Origin: Elephas maximus indicus
Taxonomy: Eukaryota; Chordata; Mammalia; Proboscidea; Elephantidae
Length of the DNA stretch: 64,000 nucleotides
Assembly: GCF_024166365.1 (NCBI RefSeq)
Contig: NC_064826.1
Span: 26,002,001-26,066,000, forward strand
Direction of reading: 5' to 3'
The notes beneath the pieces are model-generated. The model searched no databases, was not told the origin of the DNA, and worked only from the letters and a program-made list of their open reading frames with translations. This document shows, one piece after another, positions 57,301 to 64,000 of this stretch. The position numbers were made by a program, and so were the translations under genes. Positions within the stretch are counted from its first letter, which is position 1. Each line of letters opens with the position of its first letter.

Positions 57301-58149
57301 AAATGTCACAGACTTTTAGAAGTTTGTCTTACAAATTCATTCCTCTGTGATTCAGACAGGCATGCAATTCGGCTGAGAGAAAGCTGGTAAACATGGCAGT
57401 TGAGTTAAAACCCAGTTTCCAGCTTGGTGTACTGCAGTGATGGGTCACACCTGCTTATCTAGGAGACAGTTTTTTAGCTCTGATTTTCAGCCAATCGTTT
57501 CTTCTCTGGACTTTGTGGAATAGTTAAAACTTAGAATAACCAAATACTACGGATTCAGTTGGAACAGAACAATGGGAGGCTAATCAAAATAATCTAAATA
57601 TCCAACAATTGTTGAAATTACTTAAATAAAATGTGATGTATAATGGTATGTATGCTGTCTTCCCTTTTTGTAGAAAAAATATGTGTGTTCAAATATGCAT
57701 TAATTAGCCTTTAAAAAGACCTTTAAAAAGATATACAGTAAAGGGTTATCAGTAATCGTTCTATATGGGTGGGATAATGGGGATTCATTATGTTCTGCTT
57801 ATCTGTATGTTCTGATTTTTTCCTAATAATCATGTACTATTTTTGTTTTATTTTTGTAGTAAGCAAAGACCATACAGGAAAACCATCAAATAGCCCTATT
57901 TTTAATCCACCAAAATGACCAATACCAGGGGAAAAAATGACCAAAATATTAACATTTTTATCAAATTGTTGTTTTTACAGAATTACATTAAGCCCTGTGA
58001 TTTTCAGCTAATTTCTATACGATTCTGGTCCCTCAAGCTGAAATGTACTTCCCCAGTCCCCATGGCCATCATTCATTCCTCTATTCCTTAAAAATACAGA
58101 TCAGTGTCACCTTCTCCGAGAAGCTTTCCTCGACCCCTTAGTTTTAAGT

Positions 58150-58495
58150 CAAGGGTCTGTGGTAAACTGTGGCCCTCAGGCTGCATCCATCTAACACCTA
58201 TTTTTGACAGCCTGCACAGCAAGAATAGTTTTGCCTTTTTAAACAGTTGAAAAAATTTCAAAAGAAGATAAGTCTTTCACCACACATGAAAATTACATGA
58301 AATTTGAATTTTAGTGTCCATAAATTATGCGTTACTAGAACACAAACATGCTTATTCATTTTCGTATCGTCGATGGCTGTTTTTGCCCAGCAATGGCAGA
58401 GTCAAGTTGCCACAGACACTGTATGATCCACAAAGTCTAAAATATTTACTCTGGCTTTTTGTAGAAAAAGTTTGCTAATCCCAGCTTTAGATGGC
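58150..58495 (+). mobile_element. hAT-type DNA transposon fossil, longest copy
   Basis: gtaaactgtggccctcaggc at the left, aacacaaacatgcttattca and gatggctgtttttgcccagc in the middle, and gaaaaagtttgctaatccca at the right. The right end resembles copies near 17020. Confidence 0.7.
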
Positions 58496-58559
58496 CAGCC
58501 TTCTCCATAGGACCCTACACCTGCCTCTGACTCAGCTCTTACCACACATTCTGGAAAGG

Positions 58560-58775
58560 CTGGTTCCCTTCAGATGCCTCAGTCCCAGGGGGGCACTTGG
58601 TGAGTAAATGAGTGGATGCAGGAAGGAATGGTGAACGATCCCTCCATTAGGATGTAAGTTACTGGAGGACAGGGGTTTTGCCTCCTTTTTTCATTGTGTA
58701 TCCTCAGTGCCTAGAAGACTCTCTGGACCATTGTAGGTACTCAGAAGATATTTGTGGAAGTTGTTAAGTCCATGA
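58560..58775 (+). repeat. L2 3' end remnant
   Basis: actggaggacaggggttttg, tgtatcctcagtgcctagaa and gtaggtactcagaagatatt. Confidence 0.55.
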
Positions 58776-58847
58776 AGATTGGTTCAATGTTTCTGAATTT
58801 TATAATTCTTAGGTGAATTCTTGGTCTTTTTATGCCATGCTATTTGG

Positions 58848-58895
58848 TCCCTGTGAGTCAGAATTGAGTTGACTGCAATGAGTTTTTTGGTTTAT
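58848..58895 (+). mobile_element. AfroSINE tail fragment
   Basis: ccctgtgagtcagaattgag, ttgactgcaatgag and a T-rich tail just upstream of a full copy. Confidence 0.75.
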
Positions 58896-58904
58896 TTGGT
58901 GATT

Positions 58905-59060
58905 GGGTATCCCTGGTGGTGCAGTAGTTAAGAGCTAGGCTGCTAACCAAAAGGTTGGCAGTTTGAATCCACCAGCTGCTCCTGGAAACCCTATGGGGTA
59001 GTTTTGCTCTTCCTGTAGGTTCGCTATGAGTTGGAATAGACTGGAGAGCAACAGGTTATT
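58905..59060 (+). mobile_element. AfroSINE
   Basis: tatccctggtggtgcagtag head, aggctgctaaccaaaaggtt, cctggaaaccctatggggta, tcgctatgagttggaataga tail. Confidence 0.93.
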
Positions 59061-60115
59061 GCTGCATTTGATGATTGTTGCAAATACAGTTCCACCTTTC
59101 GAGCCTCAGAGAAACAAAGAAGAGACAGTTTTAACTTTGTCACGGAAGGAAGTAGTTATGAGGTCTTTTCAAGGACATATTGATTTAGCCCAGTGTTTAA
59201 TGTGGCTCAATCTATGCACTTCAGCTTGTTTTTACCTCTTCCTTTCACTCACTTCTAGCAATGAGCTCAGGGCAGATGTTAAATCAAGGTCCTGCTGACA
59301 CCGAGTTATTAAATACCCCATGGCAGTGGGCTGGTACAACAGAGTGAAACTCAGCATTCTGGCCCCATTTCAAATCAGGACGAGGTGTACTTTAGGAGAT
59401 TAATGTGCACATGTAAATCATAGCCTAAACACTTCATCTGGTCTTGGATGGCCTCTCTCCCAGTGAGTTGAAAGCTCTTTATAGACATGAGGTAGTTTTC
59501 ATACCAGCTCTATGAGTTTGCAGGGAAGATGAAGATTCCTGTCCTCAGCTAAATAATGATGGTCGTAATGCTTTGCGTGTTTATTGCACTACGGCCTGAC
59601 GTAACATGTTCTAGCCATGAGGAAGTGTTTTTCCTTGATGACAAATATGCCTTCTTAGTATCTAATCATATCATACTTGTCTCATTATGAGATTTGTACT
59701 ATTTAGTCTTACAGATTGAGCGTGAGGGTCATAGCTTCACATAAATGGTCTGAAGTCTGGTGGGAGTGTGCTGTTCTCTCCTGAGGCCCAAAGAGTTCCC
59801 CACATGACAGCCTTTGAAAAACTAAAGGAGGGAATGTTGGCCTGCCAATCGTTCACTGAGGCGAAAAGGCCTGGCCAGTCTCCCCAGCCCTCCTAGCTCC
59901 TGGCAGCATGGGTGTCAGCCCTTCCCTCCTCACTGGGGAGGGCAAGCTGCCATGTACCCACTTCCTGAGTTTTTGCATGATTTTACCCATGACCCAGTTT
60001 ATCAGCAAACATTTCCCCCTTTGCCTCATCTCTTTCCCTTCCTCTTAGAAGAGCCATGACCTCCCACACAAAGGATCAGGGGAGCGGAAGTTCTGCCTTG
60101 GCTTTCTGTTCTAAG

Positions 60116-60117
<2 letters not shown>

Positions 60118-60146
<29 letters not shown>
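60118..60146. repeat. (CA)n microsatellite
   Basis: About 14 CA units followed by a degenerate continuation. Confidence 0.95.
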
Positions 60147-60148
<2 letters not shown>

Positions 60149-60384
60149 TGCACACAGGTGCACACACAAATTCTTGTGTGCAACTACTTCAAAGAGGCCG
60201 TTAAAAACCTGAATTTTCCCTTGCATTTCTTTGAACAGCAATAATGAGCATTGGTTGTGGACATCAATGGGAAGAGGTGAAAATAATGTCGTTACTAAGG
60301 AAACTGAGATCCCCACTGTTATTTTAAGAGTGGGGAGTCTTTGGAAGGCTTGAGTCTGGTTGGAGGCTGAGAGGGGCAGTGCTG

Positions 60385-60535
60385 TGGAAGGGGCATGGGC
60401 TTACAGTCACAGATAGTTTCATATGCAACCTTTTCATCTCTGAGTCTCAGTTTCCTCATCCATAAAATGGGAATAGCATATTTTAAGGTCATTGTAAGAA
60501 TTACATGAAACAACTTAGCTAAAGTCTCTGGTAAA
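60385..60535 (+). repeat. MIR
   Basis: ctgagtctcagtttcctcat, ccataaaatgggaatagcat, ttgtaagaattacatgaaac. Confidence 0.7.
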
Positions 60536-61154
60536 TTCTAAGAGTTCAAAAAATGTCAGTCCCTCCCTGAATGGAGTCAGGGCACTAACTTAGCTTATGG
60601 ACCTCTGGAACCTTCTTCAAGTGATCCTATCAGTTGTCTTTATAGAAAAAGAAAATAGCCGAACAATATAAACAGACTAAAAGAAGCAGACCCAAGAACT
60701 ACTGGAGAAAATTTCTAGTAGAACACGATCGTCTTGACTGGAAACACTCTCAAAAGCTCTGTAAGCAAACAAGTATTGAATGTGTGGCCCAGAAGAACTT
60801 GCCAAGACCACTGTCACAATCTTTAGAACACAAAGGATGTGTCACTAATCGTAGTTAATACAAAGGACTTTAGAAGAGATTTATAGCTTTCATCAATTTG
60901 AGTGGCGCATTAGAGTGGAGGGAAGGTAATCTCTGAAATGTCTCTCTCCTGTTTGAGTTCAGACCTTTCTTGAGTGATGGGGATTGCAGACACACATGGG
61001 CAAGTCCAGGGGTGTGTGTTGTAGATGCTGGCATCACCGCTATTTCATAATGTCCAGAGAGGCTGAGACCCACTGGACTAAGGCTTTTTCAAAGAGAGTC
61101 CAAAAGGAATCTTCGGCACCAGCCAAAGTTAGCTCTAAATTTAGGGAGTCCCTA

Positions 61155-61312
61155 ACCCAAACCCAGGGCCGTTGAGTCAATTTCAACTCATACCGACCCT
61201 ATAGGATGGAGTAGAACTGCCCCACAGTTTCCAAGGAGCGCCTGGCAGATTTGAACTGTCAACCACTTGGTTAGCAGCCGTAGCACCTAACCACTACGCC
61301 ACCAGAGTTTCC
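61155..61312 (-). mobile_element. AfroSINE nested at the head of another SINE
   Basis: Flanked by perfect 12-bp repeats agggagtcccta (61143-61154, 61313-61324). The right-hand repeat is the first 12 bp of the SINE at 61313. Body is canonical (gccgttgagtcaatttcaac, gttagcagccgtagcaccta). Confidence 0.95.
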
Positions 61313-61514
61313 AGGGAGTCCCTAGGTGGTGTAAATAGTTAATGAGCTTGAATCGAAAGGTTGGAGGTTCAAGTCCACCCAGAGGCACCTTGGAAGAAAG
61401 CCCTGGTGATCTACTTCTGAAAAATCAGCTATCAAAAACCCTATGGAGTACAGTTCTGTCGATACACATGGGATCACAAGTTGAAACTGACTCGATGGCA
61501 ACTGGTTTTTTATC
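61313..61514 (+). mobile_element. AfroSINE variant
   Basis: Starts agggagtccctaggtggtgt, has ctggtgatctacttctgaaa, ends aactgactcgatggcaactg. The older of the nested pair. Confidence 0.92.
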
Positions 61515-61987
61515 TTCCTGTAACCCCTTAGCACTTACTACCTTCCACCAAGAAACTTCCTATATTTAAAAATTGTTTCCCCTTCCACAAATAGTTGATT
61601 TTACTTACAAATAATTGAATTGACTTCTGGGTGCCTATCAGACTTACGTGAATTTAGGAGAGTCAGCTGGCATACTGGCTTTAACATCAATGCATCCAGG
61701 ATGATAAGGGCCACACTGGGGTCTTTTTCCAACCTTTTCTCTCACTACACAAGAGCCTTTTAAGAAAGTTCTTGATTCTAATCCTTGAGAAAGATATCTC
61801 ATCGGATTTTCTTGGACAAGAAGAAACAAAGACAGGAAAATGCTCAGAACCCAAGCCCTTTTTGGGTGAGAATGTAATATTTTTAATATTTGGCAATGTT
61901 ACATACACACCTGACAGAAGTGAGTATCAACTCACAGAAAAATATTAGTTTGACTTAAAAAAAAGAAAAAAAAAACTTCAATCCAAA

Positions 61988-61993
61988 TTTATT
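61988..61993 (-). promoter_or_regulatory. LMOD2: LMOD2 polyadenylation signal
   Basis: TTTATT on +, AATAAA on -, about 315 nt after the LMOD2 stop. It is followed on the - strand by a long T-rich tract (+ strand A-run at 61958-61976), a good downstream element. Confidence 0.6.
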
Positions 61994-62120
61994 GGGATTA
62001 CAAAAATAAAAGCACAATTTCATTAACTCCTTACAGCTCAACATTACGAAGGCCTCCAGAGATACGAAAGCCTCTTTAGTAACTGCTGCTTGCCAATACA
62101 AATCTCATGACATAAAAAAG

Positions 62121-62126
62121 TTTATT
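62121..62126 (-). promoter_or_regulatory. LMOD2: Alternative LMOD2 polyadenylation signal
   Basis: AATAAA on the - strand (TTTATT on +) about 185 nt after the stop, followed by T-rich sequence. A possible earlier site; usage unknown. Confidence 0.4.
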
Positions 62127-62308
62127 TTCATATTTACAAAAGAAATAAACTGATAGTTTACTTAAATTCTCTCCAGAATTAAAGGCTGAAGCTACTTTTT
62201 AAAGTCAGGGAACATCTCAAATTGAAGAAAGTATTTTAGAAAGATCTCACGAGGCTTTTCATTTGATACCACTGAACAATTCTGCGTCCTCTGGTAAAGA
62301 TCGTGTTT

Positions 62309-62335
62309 TTATCGTAGAGCTTCTGGAACTTCCAC
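62309..62335 (-). CDS. LMOD2: LMOD2 exon 3, eight codons and stop
   Basis: On the - strand, tgtag is followed by codons for VEVPEALR and TAA. This joins in phase 0 to exon 2 ending QLRR, giving the C-terminus [12 protein letters not shown]. The tiny exon holds the last residue of the LKKV-type motif of WH2. It is too short to be found as an open frame and was placed from the splice junction. Confidence 0.92.
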   Translation of the reverse strand: MEVPEALR

Positions 62336-64000
62336 CTACAAAAACAGGGGATTTTCTTCAATAAAACAACACAAGTGATAAAATGAAAACTATCTCTAGG
62401 GTATCCGTGAGCCGGAATCACCTCGATGGCAACCACCACCAATGTCGTTTGCAGTATTCTCTGAGAGGACTCAGATATAGATTGGTTATTGTCAATATTA
62501 TCAATTAGGTTCTAAAATCAATTACAACTCTGTGGTAAAAGCTTAGACAAGCGATGCATCCTCGTGGAATGTAGATTATAAGGCCCGATTTTCTTATGGA
62601 AATGGGTTGTTTTAAATATTTTGGAGCTTCTTAAAAGGGGCATGGCTTTTACAGGACTAGGATGCCAAGAAGGTGGCCCCGGGACACCTCTCAAGTGAAA
62701 AGGTGCTCATTCATTCCTGTGCCCGCTCCTCATGTTTCACGATTGTACGCTTGCTCCCGCATACTAGAATACTAACAAATCTTTTGAGAGGGGGACTTGG
62801 TTACCGTCATAGAGGGCGGCCGACCCATCTACTGCATCTGTGCCCGAATGCCTGCCCTCGGGTTACTCACCCGCCTCAGCTGTTTTATGCTGCTCCCGCG
62901 GATTGCTTCCATAAGGTTGTCATGGGCTGACCTCTGCGGGGGAGAAGTTTGGGAACTGTCTTCCATTTTTTTCTCTGGCACGGACCTCAGGGAATTTTTT
63001 ATTTCCTTTAGGACATTGTTTGGCTGTTTCTTAACCTTTTTCCCTTTTTTCTTTTTCTGTCCATTGTGTAGTGCCCGTTGGGCACTCTCCTGTTGCTTGA
63101 TGACCTCGGCGATGTTTCGGGTGATTAACTTTTTCTCTGGGAGTGGAGGAGGAGGAGGTGGAGGTGGCGCAGACAGTGGCAGTGCTTGGGGGGGAGGAGG
63201 CGGAGGGGGAGGGGGAGGCGGGGGAGGGGGAGGAGGAGGCGTGGCCACTGGGGACAGAGGCCGGCTCCTCACAGTTTGGCCTTTCTTGGGAAGTTTTGGG
63301 GATGACCAAGGAGAGTGCCTGGGAGATGTGTAAGGTGAAGAGCCAGGAGTTCCTCTTTGCCAGACTTTGGTCCTAAGGTTGGCTCCTGCGTCACATCCCT
63401 CTTGCTGTTTCTGCTCCTGCATCCGCTTTTGCCTCTGTTTATCCATATTCCTGGTCAGAATGCTCGTCATGCTCATTCGTGGTCCTGGGAGCTCAAAATG
63501 GTAGCCCAGCCGCAGCAGCGTGGTGTTCTCCTTCAGCAGCTTGACGATCTCCATCTCCACCTGGCTGCCCATGATGTGCCTCTGGTTGTGGAAACGCAGC
63601 TCGCTGAGCACCGTGTTGTGCTGCAGGGCTCTCATGATGGCCAGGATCCCCTTCCCCGTGACGAAGTTGGACTCGATGTTGATGCTGGTGATGTGCTCGT
63701 TGACTCGGAGCATCTTCGCGATGGCCACAGCGGCGTTGTCGTCAGCGCGCGTGTTGGCCAGGCTGAAGGTCTTCACCACCGTGTTGTCCTTGAGGGCTTC
63801 AGCAAAGCGGGTGAGAGTCTGCGATGTGATGTTCTCTATATTGTTCAAATTGACTTCTATGGTGTCAGGGTCATTGTTTTTAATCTTTTCCAAAGCATCC
63901 TCGATAACTGTGGGATTTCCACAAGGGTGAATGGCGGCAGGAGACTCTGTGTTCCTTCCACTGTGGCCGTTGGTCAAGTTTATGTTTTCTATTTGACTTT
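62309..64000 (-). CDS. LMOD2: LMOD2 (leiomodin-2), 3' part: exon 2 (partial) and exon 3
   Basis: Leiomodin-2 is a striated-muscle, tropomodulin-related protein that nucleates actin and lengthens thin filaments at pointed ends in sarcomeres. The frame is open to the window edge, so the N-terminal part (tropomyosin/actin-binding site 1 and the acidic stretch) is missing. The visible 384 or so residues of an expected about 550 show, in order, the leucine-rich repeat actin-binding domain, a Glu/Gln/Lys-rich helix, a Ser/Pro linker, two polyproline runs, a lysine-rich segment and a C-terminal WH2 motif. Exon 2 joins exon 3 through a GTGAGT donor at 62870-62865 and an acceptor ending at 62336. LMOD1 and LMOD3 are less likely because WASL is the neighbour of LMOD2 in mammals. 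Confidence 0.93.
62336..62870 (-). other. LMOD2: LMOD2 intron 2
   Basis: A 535-bp intron with donor GTGAGT and acceptor AG. It contains a 40-bp AfroSINE tail remnant at 62398-62440 on the opposite strand. The remainder shows no recognisable feature. Confidence 0.88.
62398..62440 (+). mobile_element. AfroSINE tail remnant in LMOD2 intron 2
   Basis: gggtatccgtgagccggaat and cacctcgatggcaacca without the rest of the SINE. Confidence 0.65.
62871..64000 (-). CDS. LMOD2: LMOD2 exon 2 (continues beyond window)
   Basis: Reads from the right edge ([16 protein letters not shown]) through the LRR domain ([16 protein letters not shown], then [44 protein letters not shown] and [13 protein letters not shown]), typical of tropomodulin/leiomodin. 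It then has an EQKQQEG helix end, [16 protein letters not shown], polyproline (codons within about 63143-63246), [17 protein letters not shown], and WH2 [18 protein letters not shown] ending at 62871. TTG at 63975-63977 is an internal Leu codon, not a start. The frame would read on into intron residues (VSNPRAG) but the GTGAGT donor ends it. Confidence 0.94.

Larger units (their letters stand above)
46046..61969. other. Intergenic region between convergent WASL and LMOD2
   Basis: About 16 kb with no supported gene. Repeats identified include AfroSINEs, an L1 3' end with target duplication (52540-53143), an RTE 3' end (53713-54063), a Tigger-like copy (54750-54928), an hAT-like copy (50501-50725), an hAT fossil (58150-58495), L2 and MIR pieces and a CA repeat. 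The stretches 46050-48780, 48940-50310, 50740-52520, 54070-54740 and 59060-60380 hold only short chance frames. Confidence 0.8.
61970..62308 (-). other. LMOD2: LMOD2 3' untranslated region
   Basis: About 340 nt follow the TAA on the - strand, ending near an AATAAA (reverse complement at 61988-61993) and a T-rich downstream stretch. A second AATAAA (62121-62126) could end a shorter form. The end point is inferred. Confidence 0.6.

Noticed and set aside
62797-63333. 178-codon + strand open frame with a glycine run
   Set aside because: Antisense shadow of LMOD2 exon 2; the glycine run is the complement of the polyproline codons.
63520-63930. 136-codon + strand open frame
   Set aside because: Antisense shadow of the LMOD2 leucine-rich repeat coding sequence.
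63975-63977. TTG as a start codon for the LMOD2 frame
   Set aside because: The frame continues open to the window edge and a vertebrate gene would not start at TTG; this is an internal Leu codon of exon 2.

Overview
The window is nuclear DNA from a placental mammal, almost certainly an afrotherian (elephant, manatee or hyrax group). It is AT-rich and gene-sparse with small exons in long introns. It is littered with a tRNA-derived SINE, with copies running from a head near ccctggtggcgcagtggtta to a tail near gagtcggaatcgactcgacg, which is the AfroSINE family. Its partner RTE-type LINE and the 3' ends of lineage-specific L1 elements are also present. The exact species cannot be fixed from the sequence.

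Two protein genes are present and they converge. WASL (N-WASP, the Arp2/3-activating actin nucleation factor) is on the + strand. The window opens inside intron 1; exons 2 to 11 lie between 12874 and 43446 and splice without a break into residues 40 to 505, including the stop. A 3' UTR of about 2.6 kb ends near 46045. Exon 1 (about 39 codons, plus promoter) lies to the left of the window. LMOD2 (leiomodin-2, the muscle actin filament nucleator/elongator) enters from the right edge on the - strand. The long exon 2 (62871-64000, continuing outside) and a tiny last exon (62309-62335) are visible, with a short 3' UTR ending near 61970. Convergence of these two genes agrees with the known mammalian order around human 7q31.

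Between them, about 46050-61970, is intergenic DNA made largely of SINE, L1, RTE, L2, MIR and DNA-transposon copies. I see no further gene there. No rRNA, functional tRNA, CRISPR or bacterial feature occurs. The introns hold some 25 AfroSINE copies or fragments, one almost full-length but frame-broken RTE element in intron 8 (32515-35780), an internally deleted RTE copy in intron 1, L1 3' ends with perfect target-site duplications, and several small DNA-transposon families.

The most interesting observations are these. The WH2 actin-binding motif is cut by an intron at the same place and phase (before the last residue of the LKKV-type motif) in both neighbouring, otherwise unrelated, actin nucleator genes, each time just after a polyproline-encoding stretch. 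There is an hAT-like element with perfect 8-bp target duplication and a diverged sister copy, and a Tigger-like 160-184 bp family in three copies with TA flanks. A tandem pair of CTCF-core-like motifs lies in intron 5, and a perfect 26-bp inverted repeat lies 260 bp before the last WASL exon. No wholly new biological system is evident.
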